A DNA stretch of 64,000 nucleotides from Labrenzia sp. THAF82 (GCF_009363435.1 NZ_CP045354.1:3686501-3750500), one strand, 5' to 3'. Positions 19,585-28,920 are shown, counted from the first letter of the stretch. Made by a program: numbers and translations. Notes: a model not told the origin generated them from the sequence alone.

Positions 19585-20754
19585 TCATGCTGCCCGATGG
19601 CGGGCTTGTGGATCCAACCGGTCGATGACCTTCGGCCAAAGCACCAAAAAACGATCTATGTCAGCTTCGCTTGTGTTCCAGCCGAAACTCACGCGCAGCG
19701 CGCAACGAGCCAGGTGTTCATCCACGCCCATAGCTGTCAGCACATGGGAAACAGACACTTTTCCGGACGAACATGCCGAGCCCGATGAAAGGGATACGCG
19801 CTCCAGATCAAAAGCGATCAAAGCCGTTTCAGCTGAAATGCCTGGAACAGCAAAACAACTTGTGTTTGCCAGACGATCAGATTGTTCGCCGAAGATCACC
19901 GTTTTCGAACATGTGGACTGCAAACCCGCCTCAAGACGCGTCTTCATCTCAGCGAACTGGCGCACCTGTTCGAGGTCTTCAAGGGCTTCGATCGCAGCAT
20001 TTCCAAATCCAACGATCGCAGCCACATTTTCCGTGCCGCCGCGACGCCAGTTTTCCTGACCTCCGCCAACCATCAGCGGTGACGGAACCCGCCCGGTTGT
20101 GCGGACGACAATCGCACCAATACCCTGGGGCCCGCCGAATTTGTGGGCTGACAAAGTGACGGCATCGGTCTGCCAGGCGTCGAGATCGATCGCCAATCTC
20201 CCGGCGGCCTGCACAGCATCTACGTGGAAAAAGTGCCCGTATTCACGCGCAATCCGACCCACTTCGGAGACCGGTTGAATGACCCCTGTTTCGTTGTTTG
20301 CGGCCATGACGGAAATCAGACCCGGTTCCGCATTCGCAACCAGCTCTTCAAGTTTTCCAAGATCAATCAGGCCATCTGACGTCACTGGGACGACTTCCTG
20401 ATCGGCCACAGCAAAGCGCCCACCCGTCATCACGGAGGGATGTTCAACGGCGCTAATGAACAGCTTGTCCAAATAGACAGGCACGCCCTGGTCCTGCCAG
20501 GCGGGCGCAAGCGCAGTCATATTGGCCTCGGTACCGCCGGATACAAATGTCACAGCGCGTGTTTTGACGTTGCAAAGTTGCGCGACCTTTTCTCGGGCAT
20601 CCTCGATACGGCCCCGCGCCTTGCGACCATGGCTATGAACGGATGAACCATTGCCGACCTCTCCCATGACCTCAATCATGGCCTCGCGCACCGCCGGACG
20701 CATAGGAGCGCCTGCGTTATGATCGAGATAGATTGGGTCTGAAAGACGCGGCAT
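19585..20754 (-). CDS. iscS: IscS/NifS-type cysteine desulfurase heading the suf operon
   Basis: 389-residue class I cysteine desulfurase (PLP). Seen: IYLDHNAGAPMRPAV start, NGSSVHSHGRKAR, SGGTEANMTAL, the PLP Lys in LSAHKFGGPQGIG, and the Cys loop SSGSACSSGKVSVSHVL. The ATG at 20754 is preceded by GAGG at 4 nt. A longer in-frame start at 20895 would add 47 residues running through the promoter and was rejected. Having an iscS-like gene before sufB is the usual rhizobial order. It is first in the operon and follows the Irr-like box. Confidence 0.93.
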   Translation of the reverse strand: MPRLSDPIYLDHNAGAPMRPAVREAMIEVMGEVGNGSSVHSHGRKARGRIEDAREKVAQLCNVKTRAVTFVSGGTEANMTALAPAWQDQGVPVYLDKLFISAVEHPSVMTGGRFAVADQEVVPVTSDGLIDLGKLEELVANAEPGLISVMAANNETGVIQPVSEVGRIAREYGHFFHVDAVQAAGRLAIDLDAWQTDAVTLSAHKFGGPQGIGAIVVRTTGRVPSPLMVGGGQENWRRGGTENVAAIVGFGNAAIEALEDLEQVRQFAEMKTRLEAGLQSTCSKTVIFGEQSDRLANTSCFAVPGISAETALIAFDLERVSLSSGSACSSGKVSVSHVLTAMGVDEHLARCALRVSFGWNTSEADIDRFLVLWPKVIDRLDPQARHRAA

Positions 20755-20912
20755 GACACCTCTAGAGCCTGAATCAGCATTCTTCTGAATTCGAATTTCC
20801 GCTTTATCGTCAGACAGATGTGCGAAAAACCTTGATATTTTTCGCTGCGGTGACGATAACACCCCCCAATCGGATGACCCGAGCGTTGCCGTCATTGGCT
20901 GGCGGTGCGAAG

Positions 20913-20929
20913 TTTCGAATAATTCTAAA
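20913..20929 (-). promoter_or_regulatory. Irr-type iron-control box upstream of iscS-suf
   Basis: The 17-bp element TTTCGAATAATTCTAAA is an inverted repeat with a 3-bp centre (TTTcGAA-TAA-TTCTAAA) and one mismatch between arms. It matches the known rhizobial Irr box (TTTAGAA-N3-TTCTAAA). Suf operons are established Irr/RirA targets in Hyphomicrobiales. It lies 158 bp upstream of the iscS start, just downstream of a predicted -10, a position consistent with repression. Confidence 0.7.
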
Positions 20930-20933
20930 CAAG

Positions 20934-20962
20934 GTTCTAGAAACTCGGAGGCTAAGAGTCAA
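20934..20962 (-). promoter_or_regulatory. predicted promoter of the iscS-suf operon
   Basis: On the minus strand, TTGACT (20962-20957) is followed after 17 bp by TAGAAC (20939-20934). The Irr-like box begins 4 bp after the -10 hexamer. The good -35, perfect spacing and adjacent operator support it. The transcription start is not known. Confidence 0.5.
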
Positions 20963-21047
20963 GTTTAGACTTACGGGTAATCACGTATCTGACCCCAATC
21001 CGCGCATCGCATTAAATGCGCCACAAATGACAAGGACATCGCACTTC

Positions 21048-21716
21048 ATGCCTGAGGTGATCTTTAACGGTCCCGCCGGCCGGCTCGAGGGCCGGTTCCA
21101 TCCCGCGAAAAAACGCAACGCACCTATCGCACTGGTCTTGCATCTTCATCCGCAGTTTGGCGGGACGATGAACAACCAGATCGTCTACCAGATGTACTAC
21201 ATGTTCGCCCGGCGCGGTTTTGCGGTGCTACGGTTCAATTTCAGAGGTGTCGGACGGTCACAGGGGACATTTGATCACGGACAGGGCGAACTTTCCGACG
21301 CCGCAGCGGCACTTGACTGGGTGCAGACTGTTCACACCGACGCGCGCGCGTGCTGGATTGCCGGATTTTCCTTCGGAGCCTGGATCGGCATGCAGCTCCT
21401 GATGCGGCGCCCGGAAGTGGAAGGCTTCATTTCCGTTGCACCACCTGCGAACCTGCACGACTTTTCGTTTCTTGCCCCCTGCCCGTCTTCCGGTCTGATT
21501 GTCCACGGTGACAACGACAAGGTAGTACCGCAAAAAGACGTTCAGACGCTTGTCGACAAGTTGAAGACCCAAAAAGGTATCGTGATCGATCACGAGACAA
21601 TTCCCGGTGCCAATCACTTCTTTGAAAATGATATGGACGATCTGATGGATCGATGCGGAACATATGTTGACGGCCGGCTCGGCCTGACGCCAGCCGACTA
21701 CGTTGACATCGACTGA
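21048..21716 (+). CDS. alpha/beta hydrolase of the COG2945 type
   Basis: 222 residues. Alpha/beta-hydrolase core: LHLHPQFGGTMNN, RFNFRGVGRSQG, the nucleophile elbow GFSFGAWIG (Ser), VHGDNDKVVP with the acid residue, and the catalytic His in PGANHFFEND. This family is small serine hydrolases of unknown natural substrate, conserved near suf genes in Hyphomicrobiales. The ATG at 21048 follows AAGGA; the frame is open further upstream but overlaps the iscS promoter. A clean terminator follows it. Confidence 0.85.
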   Translation: MPEVIFNGPAGRLEGRFHPAKKRNAPIALVLHLHPQFGGTMNNQIVYQMYYMFARRGFAVLRFNFRGVGRSQGTFDHGQGELSDAAAALDWVQTVHTDARACWIAGFSFGAWIGMQLLMRRPEVEGFISVAPPANLHDFSFLAPCPSSGLIVHGDNDKVVPQKDVQTLVDKLKTQKGIVIDHETIPGANHFFENDMDDLMDRCGTYVDGRLGLTPADYVDID

Positions 21717-21730
21717 TTTCGTTTCGCAAG

Positions 21731-21757
21731 GCCCGCCACCTGGCGGGCTTTTCTTTT
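21731..21757 (+). terminator. rho-independent terminator after the alpha/beta hydrolase
   Basis: A perfect 7-bp GC stem (GCCCGCC / GGCGGGC) with a 4-nt ACCT loop is followed by TTTTCTTTT. It begins 14 bp after the hydrolase stop and ends 11 bp before the GNAT start. The GNAT gene therefore needs its own promoter or read-through. Confidence 0.85.
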
Positions 21758-21768
21758 CAGGTGTTGAA

Positions 21769-22251
21769 ATGGTTTCAAGCGACGGCAATCTGACGATCCG
21801 CCCGGCTGATCTCGGCGACTTTGACGCCGTTTCCGCGCTCTTCGATTACCTCAATCCGAAGGACGTTCATGCGGACGACCTGCTCAAACGAAAAACCTTC
21901 GAACGTCTCATCAAACACCCGGGTCTGACGGTTCTGATTGCCTCGATAGATGCGGTCCCGGTCGGTTCATGCACACTTGTTGTGGTTCCAAACATGACGC
22001 GCGGCTGCGCACCTTACGCACTGATCGAAAATGTCGTCACCCATAAAGATCGGCGAGGTCTGGGCATTGGAAAGAAGGTCCTGTCGGAGGCAATTCGTCT
22101 GGCTTGGCAAGCAGGTTGCTTCAAGATCATGCTGATGTCCGGTGCGGACAACGCGAAAGCCCACAAGTTCTATGAAAGCCTCGGTTTCAAGACTTCAAAG
22201 AGAGGCTTTGAACTGAGAGCAGAAGGGTACCCCAAACGCGAACTCACCTGA
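21769..22251 (+). CDS. GNAT-family N-acetyltransferase
   Basis: 160 residues. The acetyl-CoA binding motif A is seen in VVTHKDRRGLGIGKKVLSEA (R-x-x-G-x-G/A), followed by ADNAKAHKFYESLGF, the usual GNAT C-terminal block. The ATG at 21769 lies just beyond the terminator. A 22-residue longer frame would run back through the terminator hairpin and was rejected. The acceptor is unknown. It converges with the DUF2155 gene, 22 bp away. Confidence 0.82.
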   Translation: MVSSDGNLTIRPADLGDFDAVSALFDYLNPKDVHADDLLKRKTFERLIKHPGLTVLIASIDAVPVGSCTLVVVPNMTRGCAPYALIENVVTHKDRRGLGIGKKVLSEAIRLAWQAGCFKIMLMSGADNAKAHKFYESLGFKTSKRGFELRAEGYPKRELT

Positions 22252-22273
22252 GACAACTTTTTTTCTGAAACAA

Positions 22274-22822
22274 TCAGCCCTGGAATGGCTTCGGCCGGGG
22301 AACACCAGGCCCGCTCTCGACGCCATCATCCGGCCCGGCCAGCGGGTCTTCACCCTCTGCAACAACTCCCTTGATCGGAGGCCCGTCATAGTCTTCCGGT
22401 GGCGGCACAGTCGAGGCCAGCTTGCAGTTGGTCAGCCAGATGTCATAGACGGGGTGCTCAACGGCATGAAGCCCAGGGCTTGCAGCATACATCCAGCCTG
22501 AGAAGATGCGCCGAACTTCGTTGTTCAGCGTTATCTCATCGACCTGTACAAATCCTGTTGTCAGGGGCGATTCGGTTTGTGGACGCGTATGGCAAACCCT
22601 TGGTGTCACCTGCAGAGCACCGAATTGGACCGTTTCGCCAATATAGACATCGAACGAGATGATCCGGCCCGTAATCTTGTCGAGGCCCGAGAAGACCGCG
22701 ACAGGGTTTTCAATTTTTTCCGATTGAGCAGCGGCACCTGACGCAGACATGGCCAAAGAAGCGACCGCAAGACCAGTCAGTAGATGTTTCGCCGCTTTCA
22801 ATGCGTCAATCAAGGTGACCAT
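22274..22822 (-). CDS. DUF2155-family exported protein
   Basis: 182 residues with a signal peptide (LLTGLAVASLAMSASGAAAQ). The mature domain matches DUF2155: AVFSGLDKITGRIISFDVYIGE, FGALQVTPRVCHTRP, GWMYAASPGLHAVEHPVYDIWLTNC. It is periplasmic and its function is unknown. Two conserved Cys may pair. The C-terminal tail is Pro/Gly/Asp-rich. An ATG 20 codons upstream is open but would spoil the signal peptide. Confidence 0.85.
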   Translation of the reverse strand: MVTLIDALKAAKHLLTGLAVASLAMSASGAAAQSEKIENPVAVFSGLDKITGRIISFDVYIGETVQFGALQVTPRVCHTRPQTESPLTTGFVQVDEITLNNEVRRIFSGWMYAASPGLHAVEHPVYDIWLTNCKLASTVPPPEDYDGPPIKGVVAEGEDPLAGPDDGVESGPGVPRPKPFQG

Positions 22823-22929
22823 CTGCTTCTTTTCGAATCCCTTGGACCAGCATAACGAAGTTTCCTTCAGCCGCGCTAGCACCGAATTACGGCCCGGAAA
22901 AGACGACGCTTGACCGGACCGAAAATCAT

Positions 22930-25860
22930 TTAGCCAATTTCCGAAAGCCGTTTCAGGGCGATCTGAACCTTTTCCAGCTTTTCAGAGGATTCGGCCACCT
23001 TTTCCCGTTCGCCTTCAACAACTTCTTCCGGCGCCTTTTCAACGAACTTCGGATTTGCCAGCTTCTTTTCGATCTTGGAAATCTCGCCCTGGAGTTTTCC
23101 AATCTCCTTTTCGAGCCGCGCTTTTTCCGCACCAAGGTCGATAACCCCGGCAAGCGGCAGGCTTACTGTAGCTTCGCCCACAATAATCTGAGCCGATCCG
23201 GACGGTGCAACATCGGCAAGCTCCACGCTTTCACCGCGAGCAAGGCGCAATATGGCAGCTTCATGCGTAGACAGCCGAGACCTGGTCTGATCGCTTGCCC
23301 CGGCAACGACGATATTGACCTTTGCCCCTGCCGGCACGTTCATTTCGGCGCGAACCGACCGAATTTCAGAAATGAATGTCACCAGCCAATTGATTTCGGC
23401 CGCGGCATTGCTGTCTGAAACAAGCGCTTCCGGCCACGCGGTCAGCATCAGCAGGTTGTCGGCCCTAACGCCTTCATCGCCAAGACGTTCCCAAAGCTCT
23501 TCCGTCAGGAACGGCATAAAGGGATGGAGAACCTTCAAAATCTCATCGATCGCCCAGGCCGTGGTTGCTCGGGTTTCTGTCTTTGCCTCTTCGTCCTCAC
23601 CGTTGAAGATCGGTTTGGCCAGCTCCAGATACCAGTCACAGAAGGTGTTCCAGGTGAAGCGATAAACGGCCCCGGCGGCATCGTTGAAACGATAGTCCTC
23701 AAGCGCGGCAGTTACTTCAGCCGTGCAGCGGCCCATTTCGGTCGCGATCCAGCGGTTCAATGTATGTCGGGTTGCTTCAGGATCGAAGCCTTCAACACGC
23801 GCGCAACCGTTCATTTCAGCAAACCTGGACGCATTCCAAAGCTTTGTGGCAAACCGTTGTCCGCCTTCAGCTGCCTGATCGGACATTCGCAAAGTGCGGC
23901 GCGCCTGGACTTCCTGACTTGCAAGTGCGAAGCGCGTCGCATCCGCGCCGAAACGATCGATCAAATCGAGAGGATCGATAACATTTCCAGTCGATTTGGA
24001 CATTTTCTTGCCCTTGCCATCGACCACGATCGAGTTGAAATAGACCGTGTGGAACGGCACTTCGCCCATAAAATGAATGCCCTGCATCATCATTCTGGCG
24101 ACCCAGAAGAAGATGATATCAAGACCTGTGACCAACACGTCCGTTTTGTAATATCGCTGAAGTTCCGGCGTTTCATTCGGCCACCCCAACGTTGAAAACG
24201 GCCAGAGCGCTGACGAGAACCATGTGTCCAGAACATCCGGATCTCGCGTCAAAGCCTTTCCGTTGGCCATTTCAATAGCTTCGGCTTCAGTCTGTGCGCA
24301 ATACTCGTTGCCCTCAGCGTCGTACCAGACTGGAATCTGGTGTCCCCACCAGAGTTGGCGCGAAATACACCAGGGCTGAATGTCATCCAGCCAATTGAAG
24401 TACGTTTTGTCCGCGTTGCCTGGTATCAGCTTCGTCGAGCCGTCCTTGACCGCCTGCAACGCGGGTCCAGTCAGTTTCTTGGCGTCGACAAACCACTGAT
24501 CGGTCAACATCGGTTCGATAACGACTTTCGACCTGTCGCCAAAGGGCTGCATGATCTTCTTGGATTCGACCAAAGGCAACTCTGTCGGCCCTTCCTCGTC
24601 TTCTCCAAGTGGACGGACAATTGCCCTGCCAAGCGGATGCCAGTCCGGTGTCTGACCTTTCATCCAGGTGACCTCAGGGTGATCGCTAGGCACCATGACC
24701 GCCAGTCCTTCGGCAGTGATTTGCTCTACAACCCGCTTGCGCGCCTCGAAGCGATCCAGGCCACGCAGGTCGTCTGGAACGATGTTGATGAGATCGACTT
24801 CGTTGATGGACATTTCTGCACCATCAATGATCGCCTGTGCCTTCACAGCTTCTTCAACATACGGAGCCCCGTCGGAGCGCATGGCGCCCCTGGTGTCCAT
24901 CAGGCGGTACATCGGGATCTTGTTGCGTTGCGCAACGCCATTGTCGTTGAAGTCATGCGCGCCGGTAATCTTGACCGCGCCTGAACCGAAATCCGGGTCC
25001 GGATAGTCGTCCGTGATGATCGGTATCAAGCGTCGGTGCTCTTTCGGCCCTACTGGAATTTCACAGAGCTTGCCGATAATCGGCCTGTAGCGCTCATCGT
25101 CGGGGTGAACAGCAACCGCACCGTCGCCGAGCATCGTTTCCGGGCGTGTGGTCGCGATAGAGATGTAGTCGCGGGTTTCGCGAAGGGTAATGTTCCCCTC
25201 CTCGTCCTTTTCGACGTACTCATACGTTTCACCGCTGGCCAGAGGGTACTTGAAGTGCCACATGTGGCCATCGGTTTCGATGTTCTCAACTTCAAGGTCC
25301 GAAATTGCGGTTTCGAATTTCGGATCCCAGTTGACGAGCCGCTTGGACTTGTAAATCAGACCTTCATTGTAAAGGTCGACAAAGACTTTCAGAACGGCTG
25401 CCGACAGGTTTGGCGACATCGTGAATTCGGTTCGGCTCCAATCGCATGAAGCCCCCAACCGTTTCAGCTGACCGAGAATTGTTCCTTCAGATTTACGCTT
25501 TTGCTCCCAGACTCGTTCAACGAACGCTTCACGGCCCATTTCGCGCCGTCCAGGCTGTTGAGTTTCCATCAACTCGCGCTCGACAACCATCTGAGTGGCG
25601 ATGCCGGCATGGTCGGTTCCCGGTTGCCAGAGGACATCAAAACCCTGCATGCGCTTCCAGCGAATGAGAATATCCTGGAGCGTGTTGTTAAGCGCGTGTC
25701 CCATGTGCAGTGAGCCCGTCACATTGGGAGGCGGAATTACGATGGAAAAAGCATCAGCGCCATCCTTGGCACCAGCACCGGCCTTGAATGCCTCGGCCTT
25801 TTCCCAGGTTTCGTAAATCCGCGGCTCAACGCTGGCCGCATTGTAAGTCTTATCCAGCAT
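22930..25860 (-). CDS. valS: valyl-tRNA synthetase
   Basis: 976-residue class I synthetase that charges tRNA-Val and edits mis-activated threonine. Seen: the N-terminal TYNAASVEPRIYETWE, the HIGH motif in PPPNVTGSLHMGHALNNTL, the CP1 editing-domain sequence ATTRPETMLGDGAVAV, the KMSKS loop GKKMSKSTGNVIDP, and the C-terminal tRNA-binding coiled coil (roughly the last 65 residues, EKARLEKEIGKLQGEISKIEKKL region). A GTG three codons upstream at 25869 is possible; neither start has a clear ribosome site. Confidence 0.96.
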   Translation of the reverse strand: MLDKTYNAASVEPRIYETWEKAEAFKAGAGAKDGADAFSIVIPPPNVTGSLHMGHALNNTLQDILIRWKRMQGFDVLWQPGTDHAGIATQMVVERELMETQQPGRREMGREAFVERVWEQKRKSEGTILGQLKRLGASCDWSRTEFTMSPNLSAAVLKVFVDLYNEGLIYKSKRLVNWDPKFETAISDLEVENIETDGHMWHFKYPLASGETYEYVEKDEEGNITLRETRDYISIATTRPETMLGDGAVAVHPDDERYRPIIGKLCEIPVGPKEHRRLIPIITDDYPDPDFGSGAVKITGAHDFNDNGVAQRNKIPMYRLMDTRGAMRSDGAPYVEEAVKAQAIIDGAEMSINEVDLINIVPDDLRGLDRFEARKRVVEQITAEGLAVMVPSDHPEVTWMKGQTPDWHPLGRAIVRPLGEDEEGPTELPLVESKKIMQPFGDRSKVVIEPMLTDQWFVDAKKLTGPALQAVKDGSTKLIPGNADKTYFNWLDDIQPWCISRQLWWGHQIPVWYDAEGNEYCAQTEAEAIEMANGKALTRDPDVLDTWFSSALWPFSTLGWPNETPELQRYYKTDVLVTGLDIIFFWVARMMMQGIHFMGEVPFHTVYFNSIVVDGKGKKMSKSTGNVIDPLDLIDRFGADATRFALASQEVQARRTLRMSDQAAEGGQRFATKLWNASRFAEMNGCARVEGFDPEATRHTLNRWIATEMGRCTAEVTAALEDYRFNDAAGAVYRFTWNTFCDWYLELAKPIFNGEDEEAKTETRATTAWAIDEILKVLHPFMPFLTEELWERLGDEGVRADNLLMLTAWPEALVSDSNAAAEINWLVTFISEIRSVRAEMNVPAGAKVNIVVAGASDQTRSRLSTHEAAILRLARGESVELADVAPSGSAQIIVGEATVSLPLAGVIDLGAEKARLEKEIGKLQGEISKIEKKLANPKFVEKAPEEVVEGEREKVAESSEKLEKVQIALKRLSEIG

Positions 25861-26044
25861 CAGGGTCACTCGTTGGGAGGATAAAAGTCTAAATTCGTGA
25901 GCACCCGTGTAAATCTGATGCTCAGCCTCAAGTCAACAGCCGATAGATGTGAAACAATGTCCAATGGCTGGCAAATCAGGCCGATGGGCCAAAGCTGAGA
26001 GAAGTCGCCTTTGGCGCTGAGCAATTTCCTGCCATAAGCGATAA

Positions 26045-26473
26045 ATGACTGTCTCGATCCGACCGCATCACCTCTTATGTATGCTGACCTACCTTGGGCG
26101 GGGGTACACACCCGATTTCGTCAAGAACTATGATCAGATCATCGCGCGTTTAAATGAGGGTGAAGCTGTGCAGCTTGTTTCCGGGCCGGACGATATCTGC
26201 ACACCGATGTTGGACGAAGCCGGTTGCCATTGTCACAATGACAGTGTTCGAACTCGGGATGAAATGGCGGCGCGCCAGATTGGCTCTCTTCTCAAAACCA
26301 GCCTTGAAACCAAAATGGCATTGCGTCTTACGGCATCACAGGTGGCCGCGTTAAGGGCCGCTTTCGCAGACGAGTCCATTCGAGCAGGATGTGAAGGCTG
26401 CGAATGGCACGATCTGTGTTCCAGCATCGCATCCAAAAAATATAGGGGGTGCCATTTAGCACCCCCTGACTGA
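26045..26473 (+). CDS. DUF1284-family cysteine-rich protein
   Basis: 142 residues. The N-terminal RPHHLLCMLTYLGRGY is the DUF1284 hallmark. About nine cysteines are present, including GCHCHND and a C-terminal GCEGCEWHDLC...GCHLAPPD cluster, which suggests metal or Fe-S binding. The function is unknown. It is cytoplasmic with no signal peptide. Its last codons contain the hairpin that terminates popZ from the other strand. Confidence 0.8.
   Translation: MTVSIRPHHLLCMLTYLGRGYTPDFVKNYDQIIARLNEGEAVQLVSGPDDICTPMLDEAGCHCHNDSVRTRDEMAARQIGSLLKTSLETKMALRLTASQVAALRAAFADESIRAGCEGCEWHDLCSSIASKKYRGCHLAPPD
26435..26467 (-). terminator. terminator of popZ, embedded in the 3' end of the DUF1284 gene
   Basis: A perfect 9-bp stem (AGGGGGTGC / GCACCCCCT, 26444-26452 and 26459-26467) with a 6-nt loop. 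Read on the minus strand it is followed by TATATTTTTT, a good intrinsic terminator about 29 bp after the popZ stop. On the plus strand there is no T-run. Confidence 0.8.
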
Positions 26474-26495
26474 TTGTCATAGCTGAACAGGAACT

Positions 26496-27245
26496 CTATC
26501 GGCGGCGCGTTACACGCTGGATTTCCTTTTGCACCATCTGCTCGACCATTCCAGGCAAATGTTGATCGAGCCAGGCCTTCAGCATTGGACGGAGCATTTC
26601 CTTGACAAGCTCTTCCACGGTCTGGGCTTGAGAGCCGACAAACATGTTCGACAAATTGTCGAATGCAGCATGTACGGCTTCACCCGTGTTGTTGGAAGTC
26701 AAAGGCGCGTCATCGGCGACCGTTGGAAGATCGTCCGGGATAGGCATGTCCATCGCCATTTCCGGCTCAGGCATAGCTTCCGGTTCGGGCTCTGGCTCAG
26801 CGTCTTCCACTGGAGCTTCTGCAAACGATAGGTCGCCCTCGGCCCCTTCAAGGTCTTCGGCAAGTCCCTCGACCATCTCCATTTCGTCTGGAACCGCCAA
26901 TTCCTCGGTCAGTTCAAGAATGTCTTCTTCTTCTTCGTCTTCGGCTGCGTCTGCTTCCATGGCCGCAGCCATGTCGTCGACGTCTTCACCGCCAGTATCG
27001 TCTTCACTTTCAATGTCATCGTCATCGCTGCTCATATCGAACAGCTTGTCGAGATCGTCCTGGGACATTTCGGAGGCATCGCCCATATCGTCAGCCGCCT
27101 CTTCTGCTACTGGGGTTTCAACTTCTTCACTTGCATCGGCTTCGCCAGAGTCAGCACCTTGGGAATCCTCGTCGGATATAATACGGCGGATCGATGCGAG
27201 GATTTCCTCCATCGACGGCTCGTCAGCCTTTTTCGCCTGTGCCAT
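26496..27245 (-). CDS. popZ: PopZ-like polar organising protein (DUF2497)
   Basis: 249 residues with PopZ architecture. A short conserved N-terminal helix (EPSMEEILASIRRIISDED) is followed by a long acidic Pro/Glu/Asp-rich disordered linker (about residues 30-180). The C-terminal oligomerisation block is LVKEMLRPMLKAWLDQHLPGMV then QKEIQRVTRRR. In Caulobacter and Agrobacterium PopZ forms a polar matrix that anchors ParB and cell-cycle proteins. A GATTC site, the CcrM methylation sequence, lies at 27299-27303 upstream. The 286-bp gap to tolC holds no gene. Confidence 0.88.
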   Translation of the reverse strand: MAQAKKADEPSMEEILASIRRIISDEDSQGADSGEADASEEVETPVAEEAADDMGDASEMSQDDLDKLFDMSSDDDDIESEDDTGGEDVDDMAAAMEADAAEDEEEEDILELTEELAVPDEMEMVEGLAEDLEGAEGDLSFAEAPVEDAEPEPEPEAMPEPEMAMDMPIPDDLPTVADDAPLTSNNTGEAVHAAFDNLSNMFVGSQAQTVEELVKEMLRPMLKAWLDQHLPGMVEQMVQKEIQRVTRRR

Positions 27246-27531
27246 GCCTTCCCCCGTACTTGCCGGCTACGCTACCGAACACTCAGCCAATGCTGAATGA
27301 TTCGTTAATCGAAATTATGCGGGTCAATAAGAAACGCGCAAAGCAAGCGCACCCATTACCAACGCCTTTTCCCCTCTTAAGTCGGATTTAGGCGTTGCAA
27401 GAGACCATTTCTCAAGAAATTCACATCTGAAAATCGCAATTTCAACGACATGAAGCGTATGAGCTGTCTGCCCATACGCTTCAACTACAGTGCAGCTTTC
27501 ACTGCATTATCAATAAGATTTGCCGAAAAGC

Positions 27532-28920
27532 CTAGCGACCGTCAGGTGTGCGAAGACCAATCCACTGGTCACGAACCGCCTTGTAGTGCTGCTTGGGATT
27601 GTAGCGGGCAACACTCAGCCCGAGACTGTCCGCATCGAGACGCCCGATAGCAGAAACAAGCTGATATCCGCCGATGATCCGATTGCGCTGCGCGGTTACC
27701 AAATTGGACTGCTGTGTCACGAGTTCACGCTGCGCGTCCAGAACGTCCAATGTCGTCCGCTGACCCACACGCTGTTCTTCAATGACACCTTCAAGAGCCA
27801 ACTGCTGTGCTTCGACCGCCGCTTGAGCCGCAACAATCGACGCTTCGGCAGCTTGATAGACGCCCCAGGCTGAAATCACGTTCGCGCGCACCTGATCTCG
27901 GGTGACATCCAGCTGAAGACGGGTCTGCCCCAATTCTTCTTTTGCCTGACGTACCCGAGAGGAAACGCCACCGCCCTGATAGATGGGGATGCTGACATTT
28001 CCGAATATTTGTGCGTTGTCGCTTTCATCCGCAAATGCGGAGGGGTTCCAGGTTCTTGAAATACTACCATCCAACGTCACTGTCGGCAGCAGCTCACCTT
28101 CAATTGCCTTGATGTTGAAAAGTGCGGCGTCAACCAGATGCTGGGCCTGCCGGATCAGCGGCTGGTGCGTTTCACTGAGCTGCATGGCCTGATCAAGCGA
28201 CTTCGGCACAACACGGTTGATCGAGGTATCCGCTGACAAACTGCGGGCTTCGATCCCTATGACCTGACGATAAATGGCCCGGCTGGTGTTCAGGTTGGCA
28301 AGTGCGGTGTTCAGACTTGCGCGCGCTTCCGCCGCCCGCGCTTCAGCCTGGCTGACATCGGTCCGTGTTCCCTCGCCTACGTCAAAACGGTCACGTGCCG
28401 CGCGCACCTGTTCCTGAAGGAAGGCCAGGTCACTGCGTTGAAGCGACACGAGCGCGGTATCACGGATGACGTCAACATAAGCAGTTGCAGCGCTCAAAAG
28501 CGTGTCCTGCTCCGTTGAACTCAGGCTTTCGCGCTGTGCTCGCACAACGGCCTCGGCCTGACGCGTGGAATTGATTGTCCGGAACCCGCGAAACAATGTC
28601 TGACTGATCGTCAGAGATATCGAGGCATTGTTGCGGTAATCGATGTTGCCATCTGTTCCATTGGCAAGGCGTCCGGCAGAACCTGACGCGGTAATTGTCG
28701 GACGCCACCCCGACAGCGCTTGAGGCACATTCTCATCAACTCCGCGAAGCTGCGCGCGAGCGGCGTTCAGCGTCGGATTGTTGGAATATGCTAGCGCTAA
28801 AGATTCGCGAATCGTTTCTGCCTGCGCGGCAGACATGCCCCCCGTCAAGGATCCGCTGGAAACGCTCGCCATAAGCCCAACAGTTATGGCCACTGCTTTC
28901 AGTGTTGAACGACCAGACAC
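27532..28920 (-). CDS. tolC: TolC-family outer-membrane efflux protein
   Basis: About 462 residues with a signal peptide (LKAVAITVGLMASVSSG...AAQA) and two outer-membrane efflux repeats: an N-terminal block with LALAYSNNPTLNAARAQL and a second block starting near QLSETHQPLIRQAQHLVDAA. It forms the outer-membrane channel of RND, ABC or type I exporters. The start is set by AAGGAG 6 nt before a GTG at 28920. The next possible start, 28941, overlaps that ribosome site. pcm lies upstream on the same strand, a common alphaproteobacterial pair. Confidence 0.92.
   Translation of the reverse strand: MSGRSTLKAVAITVGLMASVSSGSLTGGMSAAQAETIRESLALAYSNNPTLNAARAQLRGVDENVPQALSGWRPTITASGSAGRLANGTDGNIDYRNNASISLTISQTLFRGFRTINSTRQAEAVVRAQRESLSSTEQDTLLSAATAYVDVIRDTALVSLQRSDLAFLQEQVRAARDRFDVGEGTRTDVSQAEARAAEARASLNTALANLNTSRAIYRQVIGIEARSLSADTSINRVVPKSLDQAMQLSETHQPLIRQAQHLVDAALFNIKAIEGELLPTVTLDGSISRTWNPSAFADESDNAQIFGNVSIPIYQGGGVSSRVRQAKEELGQTRLQLDVTRDQVRANVISAWGVYQAAEASIVAAQAAVEAQQLALEGVIEEQRVGQRTTLDVLDAQRELVTQQSNLVTAQRNRIIGGYQLVSAIGRLDADSLGLSVARYNPKQHYKAVRDQWIGLRTPDGR

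Noticed and set aside
26644..27300. 218-codon Ser-rich open frame opposite popZ
   Set aside because: It is a by-product of the Glu/Asp-rich popZ linker read on the other strand.
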